Assembly (NCBI GenBank): GCA_947044405.1
Contig: CAMRHE010000067.1
Coordinates: 3,169,501-3,233,500 of the forward strand
DNA length: 64,000 bases
Direction of reading: 5' to 3'
Origin: Leptodactylus fallax
Taxonomy: Eukaryota > Chordata > Amphibia > Anura > Leptodactylidae
The position numbers and the translations under genes are program-made. A model generated the notes under the pieces. The model was given only the letters and a program-made list of their open reading frames with translations, was not told where the DNA came from and ran no database searches. Of this stretch, positions 20,201-32,990 are shown one piece after another. The first letter of the stretch is position 1, and each line of letters begins with the position of its first letter.

Positions 20201-21984
20201 GTCATGGGCACTCTGGTACAGTCCTATATCACTTTTATACCTACTGTAACCCAACAGAATATGGCCTACAATTTGAGAGGAGGAAAAAACCTTATCCCAT
20301 ATGGAGGTACAGTATGGGCCCATGGATGTTTATCGTGTCATAGTACTTGGACAAAGCCATAATAAAGCTGTATTCATCAAGCCTATGGGATTTTATAAAA
20401 TGTTTAGTCTTGTAGGAATTATTCAATCAGAGATAGTGAAGCGCATTTTATCCATTTTGTGCCATATTTTTAAAATCAGTGCGCCGGCGTACAGGAATTT
20501 GGTACTAGTGCTATACAGTTCTATGTATCCTGCCAAAATCAATCACTGAAGTACAGAATGTAGGACATTGCAGTAAATGGCAGCAGCACTGTGCAGAGCC
20601 CTCCATTATATGTTCCAGCAAGTAGAATTAAAGATCTCAATAAAATATTACTTATTTGGTCTGTAATTACTAAACTGTCTCATATTAATCTTTATTTCTC
20701 TCTTCACTACAATGAAAACCTTCCACAATATGTCTATAAAGCCTGAGCTGACATGGTCAGATGACCAGCAGTATCTTTCAGTACAAAAGATTTGCATGCG
20801 CTTTACAGGAACCATACCAACGAAACTGGAAGGCAAGGAAAAAAGTAATAACCAAAGACTATAAACAAAGACTATATTAATATATACTCGATATAAAAAT
20901 GATCCTCCATAATTCAATTAGGCAATACTTATATAAATGTGTCCCATGATATTTTATTGGTTTTAGTGCATTTGTAGGGTGTGGGGCAAGGATGGAAATG
21001 GAGGTTTAGTGTATAACAATATTCTTTTTCCATTATAATTTGTTTAATTAGAAATTCAGTAATTTAATTTAGAGTTTTTTTTAACACTAAATGCCATGAA
21101 ACATTGTGATTTATGGGTAGAAAATGCCCTAAAAACATCTTATATAGAGAGCCCTGTGCAATTTTTTTCACCAGGAAGAGGAGAAAGGGAGAGCGTGACT
21201 TCCCGGGTGCCTCGAGTGTGATCTATTTATAAGCATCGCTTTTTAGCAGGTTTCAGTTTTGGCTTGAATATATTTGCTCTGAATTTAATGTTGTGTACGA
21301 CACTCTGAGATCTCCTAGGACTGGATCCAGCCCCATTCAAGATCTTTAAGGGTTATGATATTGATAGCTGTGGCCTCTTCACTACTTATAAAGCATAGGA
21401 CCATACATTGTATAGTGCCTGTGCTTGATATTGCAGCTCAGCCCCAAACATTTGAATGGGACTGAAATGCAGCATGGGCATGTGACCAATGACCATGACC
21501 AGTGTAACTGGCCTGAATGTCATAGTCCTAGACTTTAACTCTACGACAGCATTAGTAATGTGAAAGTGACAGCATTAAATACAGTCCTTCATGATTAGCT
21601 ATGCTAGAGGAAAGGCTGTCTGCAAGGCAACGCAGGCCATCACTTCTTTGTCTTCTTATAAAATGGTAGATTCTATTTTCAGAAATTAGTGCAGGATGAA
21701 TCCACAAAATTTTGGATTTGCCAAAATTCAAAACTTTTGGGAAATTTGTAAAGAATTCTATTTGTGCTAAATCAATTCACTCATCTCTACTTAGAGCATC
21801 CCCCCTGTGGATGAATACGGGGCCCTCTATATTAAAAATACATATTGTATACCACTTAGTGGGGAAAAATTACAGTAACTATGCCCCAATTATGCAGAAA
21901 TACTCATTTTCTTCTTTGGCCTAGCTACAAACATTACTATTTGAGATGTGATGTATCACAAGTATATCCCATTAAATGTCTCTT
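20201..21984. other. Non-coding stretch
   Basis: No gene. The part around 21330-21530 (GCAGCTCAGCCCCAAACATT, GCATGTGACC) is similar in style to the MITE internal sequence at 13952-14363. Around 21660-21790 there is a degraded end of the GATGAGCAAAC repeat (AATTCACTCATCTCTA). Confidence 0.4.
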
Positions 21985-22525
21985 AGGTTACATAGTTAGT
22001 ATGGTTGAAAAAAGACATACTATATGTCCATCAAGTTCAACCAGGGGATGGGAAAGGCAGTCTATACATTTCCATAACCATCAATACTATTTTGCTCTAA
22101 AAAGGCATACAATTCTTCTTTGAAGCTGTCAGTTGTGAGTGCTGTGACCAGCTCCTGGGTAGGTTATTCCACAGATTCACAGTCCTTACAGTGAAGAAGT
22201 CTTGTCGGCTCTTGAGGTTAAACCTTTTTTTCTCCAGACAGAGGGAGTGCCCCCTTGTCTTTTGAGGGGATTTTTCATGGAACAGCTTTTCCACATATTT
22301 CTTGCATGGGCCATTTATGTATTTATACAGGTTTATCATATCGCCTCTTAAACTCCTCTTCTCCAGACTAAACAGATTTAACATAACTGAGGTCTTTCCT
22401 ACCCCTTATCAGTTTTGTGGCCCTCCATTCAACCTTTTCCAACTCTAGAATAACCTTTCTATGAACTGGTGCCAAGAACGGAACTGAGCATATTCCAGAT
22501 AGGGCCAGATGATGCAGGTGCAGCG
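21985..22525 (-). mobile_element. LINE 3' end remnant (RT C-terminus and tail)
   Basis: On the minus strand the frame at 22384-22097 contains KRSLRGDMINLYKYING, then RGHSLCLEKKRFNLKS and FFTVRTVNLWNNLP. That is the C-terminal domain of CR1/L2/Rex-type non-LTR reverse transcriptases. Upstream, around 22440-22390, WRATKLIRGRKDLSY continues it in another frame. The tail toward 21985 carries the motif for TCAACCATACTAACTATGTAAC, common in frog LINE tails. It is 5'-truncated and frame-shifted, so it is a dead copy. The exact clade is not resolved. Confidence 0.7.
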
Positions 22526-23275
22526 TACACTTCCCAGACTCCCACCTATCTGGATAATGGGGGCCCCCATTTCACCCAACCAGCACTCCAGAAAGGAGGA
22601 GACCATGTATTTAACTCTCCATTATACAGTAGATTATGGGTGTTGTGGTAAAAGCCTAGTATTTCACAACTTCCATAAACTACAGTTAGTTAGAGTAGAT
22701 ATTCACATACACAAGTAGCCCACCTCTTTAATATATATACTTCTGTCCAGCGTGTCAAGGAACCCCATTCTCATGATACAAGAGTGAGCCAGAGATGGCT
22801 GCATAGTGCACCATTAACATCTACCCATACCATAACTGGTCCTGAGCTGTGTGCCTCTTCTTTTCGCTATAAGGGCTGTGGAGACGGTAGGCCAAATCAC
22901 GGACGCCGACTTCTTCCCCAACTCGGACTCCTTCATAAATGGCAGACCACCATGGTCAGAGAGAAGCAGTAAATCTCTTAAAATTCACCAAAAAGCCAAT
23001 ATGAAATATAAATATGAAAGTAAATATGTAACAAACTATGTATCTAATTATGACACAATATTATTAATTATATAATATGATTAGAAATAATTTATCATTT
23101 TATTTTGAAGCCAAAGTCGGAGTTTGTAACTATTTCTGACTCCGACTCCACCTAAAATAGGTCTCTGCTCTGACTCCATGAATTCTAATCCACAGCCCTC
23201 GCTCTGTAACATAAAAACTAAGAAGTGTCAATAAGATACCATAAAGTATTTTGTGTTCATATGATTGGTGTTGGC
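22526..23275. other. Non-coding stretch
   Basis: No gene. A GACGCCGACTTC/TCGGAGTTTG/GACTCCGACTCC set between 22900 and 23190 looks like inverted ends of a degraded repeat. Confidence 0.4.
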
Positions 23276-23650
23276 TAAAGATGAGCAAACAGGTTCAGAT
23301 GAAACTGGATTCGACCTGAATTTTCATCCGAACATGAAAACTTTGAGGGTTCATCATCACCCATGAACCGGAAGTGAAATTATTATACTTTGGGGTCTCT
23401 TCAAACCTCAGGGTATAATAGGTAGGGGTCCAGGCGGGTTTAAAAAATGGCAAATCAAACATTTATATTCGCCTTCCCTCACCTCCAGCATCCGGTGGTC
23501 TATGAGTCCTCTTCTGGTCTCTTCTGTCCTCATGGGTGACATCATGCGCCCGGTTTCACCACAGAGGCCTGTGCTTGGACCTCTGTGGTCACATGGGGGG
23601 CAAACATGTAAAATAAAATGTATCTTCAGAGGTTTGCCCATCTCTAGTGG
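23276..23650. mobile_element. MITE with AGATGAGCAAAC ends
   Basis: Left end CTAAAGATGAGCAAACAGG and the complement of the right end (CCACTAGAGATGGGCAAACC) form terminal inverted repeats. The interior has the TCACCACAGAGGCCTGTGCT inverted motif. A truncated relative without the left end lies at 55205-55735. No coding sequence; short open frames here are shadows. Confidence 0.65.
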
Positions 23651-24224
23651 TGACAGCCTGATGACAAACATCCCTTGTCTATCTTCATGTCCTAAAGACT
23701 ACTGCACCAATATACACATATAGCAAACGCTAAACTTGTGTGGATCACTATGGCGTTATTTTACCATGCCTACTCTACTCACAAAGCGTGAACTTCATAG
23801 CCCTAACATATACTTTGTAAATAGCATAGAGTACCCAATGAACATATGGCACATTTATTTAATGGTGTAGCATGCATGACATTTGCTTGGTGGTTGCTAC
23901 ATCTGTATTTGGGCACTTCACTGAAAGAACATAAGCTGTCATTAAAATTTTCTATGATAATGTACTAATCTAGCTGTAGAGAAACCATAGGTGTTGTCAT
24001 GCACCCAGTTTGTCCCAAAGTCTGAATGGTGAATGCGGATGTAACTAGGCTTTTGGCATTCAGGAGTTTGGGAAAACAAAGTACCATGAAATGCATAAGG
24101 GTAACTACCAGGATAAAAGGCATGTTAGCTGCTATACGGCCAGAAAATTAAGGGGCCCACGTTTACTTACTGTAGGCATAAGGTGCAGTTAGTGATGACT
24201 ATAGACAATATAAGGGGGTGTTAC

Positions 24225-25345
24225 ATTTACATTATTCCTGTGTCATGACATTGGTGTTTTATCCCTGTGTTCATTCTTTATGCAATGCCATCATTATGTG
24301 TTTCTTTCCTGTGCTATGATATGGATATGATAGGATATAATAATACAGTGTGTAATATACCTGTGCTGTGACATCACTGTTGTACAATGCCTGTGCTGTA
24401 TTGTGTATTGTTTAGATTATGCTTGTGCTGTGACATCATTGAATAGGTTATGCCTGTACTGTGACATCACTATTGTCGAAATCCTGTAATTTGACATCAC
24501 TGTGTAGATTATGCCTATACTATGACATCATTGTTGTAGAATTCCTGTAGTGTGATATCACTGTGTAGATTATCCCTGTATTGTGACACCACTTCACTGT
24601 GTAGATTATCCCTATATTCTGAGGTCAATGTGTAGATTATCCCCGTACTGTGACACCACTGTGTAAATTATGCCTTTGCTGTAACATCACTGTGTGCATT
24701 ATTCATGTGCTGTGACATCATGGTGTAGATTATCCCTGTACTGTGATATCACTGTGTGGTTTATGCATGTGCTGTGACATCACGGTGTAGATTATCCCTG
24801 TACTGTGACGTCACTGTGTGGTTTATGCTTGTGCTGTGACATCCATGACTGTGTAGATTATGCCTGCATAGCAACATCACAGTTGTATAATTCCTGTGTT
24901 GTAATGTCACTGTGCAGATTATGCCTGTACTGTGATAACACTGTGTAGTATATGCCTGTACTGTGACATCCATCACTGTGTAGATTATGCCTGTTCTGTG
25001 ACATCACTGTGTTTATTACCCTGCACTATGACATCATGGTAGAATTCCTGTACTGTGACATCACTATTGTAGAATTCCTGTGCTGTGACACCTCTGTTGT
25101 ATAATTCCTGTGCTGTACTGGCACTTTGTAGATTATGCCTGTGATATGACATCACTGTTGTATAGCTCCTGCGTTATACAGTGACATCACTATTGTAGAA
25201 TTCCTGTACTGTGACACTACTATTATATAATTCCGGTGCTGTACTGGCACTGTGTAGATTATGCCTATGCTATGACATCACTGTTGTGTAGTTCCTGCGT
25301 TATACTGTGTCATCACTATTGTGACATCACTATGTGCATTATCCC
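24225..25345. repeat. Degenerate minisatellite, period about 31 bp
   Basis: Some thirty or more units resembling TGTGACATCACTGTGTAGAT followed by TATGCCTGTAC are strung over 1.1 kb. Two main variants alternate (GTGTAGATTATGCC and TTGTAGAATTCC). Divergence between units is high, so the array is old. Minus-strand open frames (for example 24761-24976) are just this repeat translated. Confidence 0.85.
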
Positions 25346-25989
25346 TGAGTATTCGAGAGACTAAAATAATCATAAACCTCTCCTGCTCTGAAGTGATCCT
25401 GATAAAGTAGGATCCCCATCCCAAGTTTTGCCCTGGCATCCATCCCATATTTACCTGCTGTCATGATTTTGCAGGAAGTGCTGAATAGATATTTTCCCTA
25501 TCACAGAAGCTGGTGACAATTCCATTCAACCCTATTCAGTTGCGAAACTTTTTTTATTTCATGTTTCAGCGAATGATTTGCCTTTCCATAACACATCACT
25601 GGCTTGTGTCACAATATGACTTATTCTATTCATTTTCCATGCGGGTACAATTTGCGTGTCCTACAATGCTGATGCAGCTGCTCTTACAGTCACATCATCT
25701 GCAACATGTTTGTATTGTGGGAGAGAAAGAGAAGCAAACAGAGAAATGAGAGATTACAAGGAGCAGCAAATGGAGGAGGAGGGCAGAAGACACCCGTATA
25801 GATGTAGCAGTGCTGAATTGTCATCTAGCTCATTATTTGTGCATCCTGATAACTAAGTTAAGATGCAGCAGGTTTACCTGCAGTCCTATGTAAAACTGCA
25901 GATATTGTGCTATGACGATGAGTTGTGCCAAAGGACAGACTAAGCTCGCTTACATCTGTAGTGTTAACCAGCGCTAGACATGCGGTGAG
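25346..25989. other. Non-coding stretch upstream of DPP6
   Basis: No gene or clear repeat. It lies 0.6-1.2 kb upstream of the DPP6 exon and may include distal promoter DNA. Confidence 0.4.
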
Positions 25990-26578
25990 AATTAGCAAAT
26001 AGGTTTCAGCACCACGGAGAGCTAGTGGGGATGCAGTTATTCTCCGGTACGCCTCCATCCCTCCCACTTCCTTCTGTCTCACTCCCCACTCCCACCCTCC
26101 TCCTCTCCTGCACTCCACGGCTTCATTTCAATCAGGTGGCTGTTGCTCTTCAAGATTAGTGAAAACCTAGCAGGAAAATACTCGCAACCCCCCCTCCCTC
26201 CCTCTCCCCATATACACAAAGGGAGAAGGGAAAGAGGCAACGTGCTCAGAATTATGTGTTGAGTCTTTCAGAGTCCTTTCACTCTGCCCCTCTATGGACT
26301 GTTGGCATGCAGCCTCCACAGCCAATTGATCGGACACCTCAGGCTGAAGAGTGATTGGGAAGCTGTTCGCCCCAGTGGTCTGTCTCTTATTAAATGCTAG
26401 TTGCCATCACATAAGGTCTTTGTCGGATGCTTTTTTACTTTATCTCTCCTGGTGGGGCCTGTTTGCTTGTTTTTTTTTTTTTTTTAACCGTCTCTATCCA
26501 TTGATTTGAAATAAAGGGTTAAAAGACAGCTAGATTTACTTTTTTTTTTTGATCCTTGCGTGGCTAAAGGATTGACTT
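25990..26578 (+). promoter_or_regulatory. Presumed promoter and 5' UTR of DPP6 long isoform
   Basis: This segment precedes the DPP6-L start codon. It contains long pyrimidine runs (26055-26110, 26190-26210) and purine-rich GGGAGAAGGGAAAGAGG, a composition common around TATA-less vertebrate promoters. There are T-runs at 26469-26485 and 26541-26550. No TATA box with convincing spacing is seen and the transcription start is unknown. An in-frame TGA at 26573-26575 shows that the coding sequence cannot start earlier in this frame. Confidence 0.45.
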
Positions 26579-26770
26579 ATGGCTTCGCTGTATCAGAGAT
26601 TCACTGGGAAGATAAACACCAACAGATCTTTCCCTATGCCACCTGAGGCAAGTCACCTTTTGGGTGGCCAGAACGCAGAAGAGGACAATGCTGGGAAGAC
26701 CTCACGCCCACCGCAAGAAACCCGACCCTCTTATCAGTACCAGCCACGACATGACTGTGAGGAGGAAGAT
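26579..26770 (+). CDS. DPP6 long-isoform first coding exon
   Basis: The 64 codons start MASLYQRFTGKINTNRSF, continue through PPEASHLLGGQ and end YQPRHDCEEED. I recognise this as the cytoplasmic N-terminus unique to the long (L) isoform of DPP6. Mammalian DPP6-L has the same opening but a longer Ala/Gly-rich middle, so this exon is shorter. DPP6 is a single-pass type II membrane protein of neurons, a catalytically dead relative of DPP4. It binds Kv4 channels and, with KChIPs, sets A-type current trafficking and gating. The transmembrane helix and the extracellular beta-propeller and hydrolase domains are on later exons outside the window. The start is fixed by an in-frame TGA two codons upstream; +4 is G. 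The exon ends in phase 0 at a GTAAGA donor. The reading frame stays open past the donor but loses family similarity there. Confidence 0.87.
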
Positions 26771-26776
26771 GTAAGA
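26771..26776 (+). promoter_or_regulatory. Splice donor of DPP6 exon 1L
   Basis: GAAGAT|GTAAGA fits the vertebrate 5' splice-site consensus, and the exon ends exactly where the acidic EEED run should meet the next DPP6 exon. It is the only GT donor close to the end of the conserved protein sequence. Confidence 0.8.
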
Positions 26777-28094
26777 CGTTTGTTGTTATTATTCAAAACC
26801 CCCTTCCCCTTTAAAGTGTTGTGTATATTCTTGCTCATGATCTGTGTGTCTGGCACCCCCAGTGGCCCAACCCCCTCCTTAAATGCCATTGATAGGGTTT
26901 CTAAATGATTAATTCAACGCTTCAGGGTTTCTTGAGGAAACCAAGTCAGATTTGCAATTGCCTGTGTTTTACTGATGTCTGCTCCATTGCGTCTTTTAAT
27001 GTGAACTTCATTGATTAGCCACCGATGCGGAATGGACGCAAATATCATACAACTCAATCTTTAACCCTGACTGTCAGGGTTAACAACGTTTGCCGGATTG
27101 TTCCTAGCACTAGTCAATCCCAACAGTGTCATCTACGCCAGAGGAGATAGAAAAATAAACTTTACTATAAAGAGATATATCCTACTAGTCTATGCATTGA
27201 TTAAGAAGCGCTCAGAAGGCAAATCAATTATTGTAATATATTCCATGCTAACTAATCCCAATGAGCCCTACCTCCCGGATATGTGAGACATATCAAAGGT
27301 AGTATTTGCATATCACCTTAGTAACCAGTGACTCATCCACAAACCCCGTTTTGGGCTAAAGATTGAAACAGAATCGCTAGGCATTGATCATTGCTGATAC
27401 ATAATTTTTGCAAAGGCCTAGTGTACTTGTGCATTGTCATTGAAACAGAACTGGTGGTGATAGGGTTAAGCACACACAAACAGATTTGTGATCTACAACT
27501 AGTCCGCCGCAGCTGACACAAAGCAGACGTTACTGTATAGCTATGTTATGTGGATGCTTTACAATAGACCTATAGACAGCGACAACAATAATACAATTAC
27601 TAAGCACTTATTCTCCGCTTATCACTTATTGTCAATGCGTTGCCTTCATTTTGTATACTGTGGGTAGTAGTGCATAAAGAGATCTAATACATGGCATCTT
27701 ATGTCAAAAGAAATCTTTAATGTGGATCCTGGGCCGAGAATCCCACAGATCGGTAGAAACTAGAAACTGCGCTCTGCTATAGGTCAGTGCCATATCATCA
27801 TATCATGCCTGAAAGCTATGTGAATGGGTCTCACAATGGGGTTGTAAAGCATTTGTTGGGATACTACATCACATCAATTCCCAATACTTGATTACTTTCT
27901 TGATACTTTAACAATAATTATAGTTCTCGTAAAGCTCCTGCGCTATTTGCATTGCGTGCCGCGCCGTTCTTCTTCAGTAGAGCAAGCGTGATGCAGAGCA
28001 AAAGTAAATTTTATGGCACAAAAAACTTCTTTTGGCGCCTCCTACATCTCTGTACTGTCTTTAGTCTTTATCTTTTACTCTGCTTTTAGGTGAT

Positions 28095-28283
28095 ACTAGG
28101 TTCACACCTGCATTTGAGTTTCCATTCTTGGGGACCCAAAAAACGGAAACCTAATCTGCTTACCTGTGAAAAACAGTTTCTGCCCGAAAAATGCTTGCAG
28201 GACTTTTCTCTCGGCATTTTTGAAGCAGATTCGGGGACGGAATCCCAGAATGTAATGCAGGCGCAAGTGTGAACCCAGCCTTA
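28095..28283. mobile_element. MITE with GGTTCACAC ends
   Basis: Left end ACTAGGTTCACACCTGC and the complement of the right end (TAAGGCTGGGTTCACACTTG) are inverted repeats. The interior CTGCCCGAAAAATG and GGGACCCAAAAAACGGAAAC recur in the fragment at 41273-41450 and, diverged, in the element at 51595-51941. No ORF. Confidence 0.65.
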
Positions 28284-28697
28284 GTCCTGATTAGATTAAT
28301 TACTTTAGTAACTTTTTTCTTCAGTTTATACATGTTTTAAATGTTTCCTGCTTTCCCTTAGCCAAAAAGTTCTAGTGGCCTAGTAACATAAGCTTATAAA
28401 TCATGACTATCATCTAAACTTGTTATACTGTATAGCATGTGTTACCATTGAGACCACAAGTGTCAGTATCACAGTTCGGGAACGTGTGGGAGGTAATAGG
28501 TTAAGAGCAGATTAAGTATATGATTTGTCATGTGGCGTAAATAGTGACTTTATAATATAAATGTAATAGCTTAGTAGGTTGTACACAAAACAGGTTTAGC
28601 TCTGCTACATCTATATATAAAGGAAGAACACATCCTGTACTTATTTAGATCTCCATGCACTCCTTCTTTACCCAAGGCTTCTTTGTAGTTATACATA

Positions 28698-28720
28698 CTT
28701 ACATACATACATACATACAG
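28698..28720 (+). repeat. (ATAC)n microsatellite
   Basis: A short run of CATA tetranucleotides, about six units. Confidence 0.8.
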
Positions 28721-29727
28721 TACTTAGAATAAATTCCCCCCATACTTTATAAAGTCTGAGCGGAGGCCCCCTTTACATTTTCAGTTTCTTCTATAAATCG
28801 TCAGTTCCATTGAACTTGTTATATATTATAATATTATATATTATTGTATCATCCTGTTTGTCTCTAGCAGAAGAGTATACATGCCATGTATAGAGATTAT
28901 GTAGATTGGTCTTTTACAGTCTGTGCTGTAGGTGGTGCTGTCGGAAAGGAAAGCATCGACTATATACATATTTAGCATTATATTTTCCAAGATTTTTTTT
29001 TTTTTTTTCTGCATCTAGCTTAGAGCTTATTTTTAGTTTGTCAGTACGACAGATGTCTGGGGAATCTTCCTTTGATAACGGAGAGCTCAGAAGCAGCAAA
29101 AAAAAGACATTTGCCATGCAAATTATTATTATTATTTTTTTGGACTCTGTGATTTACACCATTTATTTAGGAAGAGGCATGACAGAAAGTGCGCACTGTT
29201 CAGCACTCCGCTCCCCGCCAAATGCTGCTCAGTAAAAGGACTAATTAGACTTTTCTTAATACAGCGCTTGGCACTTGTAGTCTTCTTCTTTTACATAAAG
29301 CTTGCTAGGGCAGAGGGCTAAGTGTTTAAGAATTATCTTATCTTATTTTCCATTAACTTTTTATTGATTTGTTAAAATGCTGCTTACCTAAGATAAAACA
29401 TAGACACAATAATACAGTGATGAAACCTCTGCCCTACTGGTACAGTGAGGGTTTAACTGGGTTTTGAGATATATTTAGCATGGTGACTTTAGTGGCGTAC
29501 AATCCACGGGGTACACAAGGTACGTCCCCTGTCACCTGACATTGATTGTTCTGGCCTAGGCTCCTGGAACTTCTCCTCCTGATCCCACAATTGGTGTCTA
29601 CACCAATAAAAGGACACCAGTACATACATAATTTGATGACTGGGTAGTGTTATTTTATCACTGTTCTGGCAGGGTTAATTGGGCACCTTATGGCAATAAT
29701 TTTTGGGGCACTGAATGGTGGTGGTAT

Positions 29728-29994
29728 TTAAAGGGGTATTCCAGTTCCTTTTTTAACCCCTGAGGAGGCTTAAAAAACTGTGCATGCTCATCTGTCCATT
29801 TAGTGGAGAGTCTCAGTTCTGGTCCCCTGTATTCCTCACCTTTGGCTGGGAGCTTCACCCCTCAGCCACCTATTGGATGACATACTGAATGGAGACTCCC
29901 CACTAGATCCCCGGCCAAACAGACAGGTTGAGTATGTACTGTTAAGTATTTTATTCCTCTTGAGGGGTTAAAAATAAATTGGAAACCCCTTTAA
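29728..29994. mobile_element. TTAA-flanked MITE
   Basis: The element (29732-29990, 259 bp) is bordered by TTAA at both ends. Its ends AGGGGTATTCCAGTTCC and AGGGGTTTCCAATTTATT (complement) continue into a matching TTTTTAACCCCT. It shares its terminal AGGGG with the elements at 33715, 38879, 39597 and 58368. Confidence 0.8.
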
Positions 29995-30728
29995 ATCACT
30001 ATATGGTATGTTTATTTGTACAATGTAATATTTAGACCCTGTATGGTACACCATAAAGGGGCTGTCAATGGAAGGCTATGCACAAGGTAACATGCAACCT
30101 ATGGTACAGTAAGGCTGGCCCTGAGGAGGTTACAAAATGATGTACAGTCCTGTATACTGTATAGTCCTCGTTACATTTATATGGCAACATATATACAATG
30201 CTGTGGACATAAAAGAACAAACCCATAAAGAATTTGGAGACTTGAAGTTAGAATGAGTTCATCGGCAGTTGTGATAGTTCTATACAGTGGATGGGGGAGA
30301 GCTCAGTAAACATCCCTGGGCTGAGGGTCATGTAGGCTGCATGACCATGAAATGAATGTCTTATTGCACCCCATGCCATGATCAAACATACCCTATCCAG
30401 GAGGCGGCTCCTTCATAGGCTGAGCCCAGTGCAGTCTGTACTGAATGCTTCCCTGGCCCAACACTTTACTTTCTTCTATATGGGATACTGCTAGAGCTGT
30501 CCATCAGAACAGAGGGGAGGCGCTAAGGAGCGTTCTTAGAGCTCTGGACACTGCACATGAAGGGCCTGCCTCCTGGGCACTTGCAATTAAAGCACCCGGG
30601 GCACTAAAAAGTGCATGACCATTTGCATGATCAGCCCAGGTACAGTATAAGTACAATGCGCCCCCCATCCTCAGTATAGCACTGTCAGCTGTAGTGAGGG
30701 GTTATACAGTAATTGCAGACTGATTCCT

Positions 30729-30930
30729 TAAGGCTAAAGCCCCACTTTGCGGAAACGCAGCTTTTTTTGTTGCAGATTTTTCTGGGGTTTTTCAAGCCAA
30801 AGCCAGAAGGTAGAAGTATAAGAGCTTCCTATGTTGTTCCCATTCCTTATGCAGCCATTCTTGGCTTTGGCTCAAAAAACCGCAGCAAAATCTGCAACAA
30901 AAAAAAGCATTTAGGAAACATAGGCCCTCA
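30729..30930. mobile_element. Foldback MITE related to the element at 765
   Basis: The left end TAAGGCTAAAGCCCCACTTT resembles the TAAGGCCCC ends at 765. Inside, GCTTTTTTTGTTGCAGATTT near 30750 is the inverted copy of AAATCTGCAACAAAAAAAAG near 30888, and GCCAAAGCC is inverted to GGCTTTGGC. The right boundary is approximate. The 124-codon open frame over it is not a gene. Confidence 0.55.
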
Positions 30931-32990
30931 GTCTAAAAAGGATTTCCATACAAAGCATAGTCATTGGCTATACAGTACATTGGTAAGTCAATATAACAGT
31001 AGCCAAAGTTTTGTAAGCATGTTATTTACTTACACAGATACTGGCATCTTTCTGTGTTTTCTTTGGTGGCCATTTTTGCAAAAATGACTATGGGAAGTTT
31101 AGTTAAATTTGCTGTAAGTTCAACAACTAATGGTAAAATCATCATATTGTTAGATCTATAAGAATATGGCACTTTGTCAAAAAGCTAATTCAAAGGTGAA
31201 ACCAACATGGATGCACTTCCTATAAATACAAAAATGGTCATCACAACAAAGCCGAAACATATTGGCCGCTACTCTAATGTCTTATTTATCAGTATTGTAC
31301 ATTTTCAGATTTGGGGAAAATATTCTGTGATATGTGAACTGAGCACAAAATGGTCCATCTGTAAATCTACACTATGACGGCCTATAGAAGTTACAAACTG
31401 CATATTCCAACATCTCAGACGCTGAATGCTTAGGCTGCGCCATACTATACCAATGCCAATGGCAGCCTAATGTGCAGACAAGTTAAGGAGAGGCCAATAA
31501 TATCAGTCCCACTCTTAGCACCCCTGCCAATCGACTACAATACTTAAATGGACTACAGCTGCAATACCCACTCCTAAACAGGTGGCGTTCAGGGGTATAG
31601 GGCAGTGTACGCAATGAAGAGGATGCAGCACTCAGCTGAGCACCGTGGTCCCTTTAAGTAGCTGATTGGCCAAGAATCACACCATTGGTGGACTATCCTA
31701 ACGTGAATTTGGGCACCTAAGCTACATAAGCATTATTAATATACACATATAAAATCTTGTACTAGATGTTTTACAGAAATGTGCAGATGTAGCAAAGTTT
31801 AAGTTGACAATGCATGTCAGTTGTACAGTTATGACTTACATTATTGTGTCGAGTATCTCAATAGTTAAAATAAACCTCAATGTTCATAAAGCTTGATGCT
31901 CCTACTGTACATAGATATCTTACTAAAGACAATGTTACTTTTTGGCAATGGACTGGTTAATATTGTCGCATCTGTATATTTGTTTTACGTCACATTCCGG
32001 CTGCTGAATATATTCACATACAGCTGTAAGCAAATAATGATTTGAATGTACTCAGCTTTTTGTGTATGTCAACACATTCTGCATAGTCGAGGCCTGGCGT
32101 ACAATAGGACTGTCATTGTACATGTCAATCACACTCAGGATTTCAGGACATTATTGCAGGGTGCTGACTTCCTAAGATGGCTGAGTCAAAACACAAGGTC
32201 TTCACAGTTAAAAAGAACACCTGCTGGTAGTCTGGGGGAGTAAGAGGGTGAAGTGATCTTTGTGTGATCACTTATCTCTCTGTGTCCAGCTTAAAATAAG
32301 TATACACTCTTCATAGGATCACATATAGAAACTTCACTTACAGTGGTTATCCCAGAAGGAAGGACATATTGCTAGGAAATTGAATGGCAGAGGTGTGACT
32401 GATGGGGCCCCCACTATCTGGAATATAAGGAGGCTGAAGCACTTAGATGCACTTAGCCAATGCTCCAAGCCACCAACTGTGCAATAAACTTTCAGACAGC
32501 TCCATTCACCTGACTGCGGTCTCAGTTCCCTGCGCAGCAGGTTGTCAGATGTGCTGCTGTGCAGGAGAAAAGTCAAAGGAGCCTTGATCCCTTCAGTCTT
32601 GGGATTGATGTGAATCCCAGAAGTCAGACCCTCACTGATAACTATACTATAGCATATCTACAGCAGAGATACATCAGTGACGTTTTCAGAGGGGAATATC
32701 ATCACTCATCATATTATTATTTTGATTTCAATAATTATTAGACATTATTTTTATTATATTTTATTATTTTCACCAAATACATTTTTTAGGTTTGTCTTTT
32801 TAAGTCAATGGGAGCTGATCTGCAATAACCCAGTCTGTCCACTACACAGAGAACAAAGCTGCCTGCTTCCTGCTCAATCTCTGTTAACAGCTGATCAGTA
32901 GGGGTGCTGGGTGTCAGACCCCCCCCCCATCATATTGAAATGCTGCTCTAAATGTGTCAAAAACATCATCAGTCACAAGAATAATGATTT

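Noticed and set aside
24225..25345. CRISPR-like regular spacing
   Set aside because: The units are adjacent degenerate tandem repeats without unique spacers, and the genome is vertebrate.
26771..26908. Continuation of the DPP6 reading frame past the donor
   Set aside because: Protein similarity stops at the GTAAGA donor and the next residues (hydrophobic, then Pro/Ser) do not match the following DPP6 exon; it is intron read-through.
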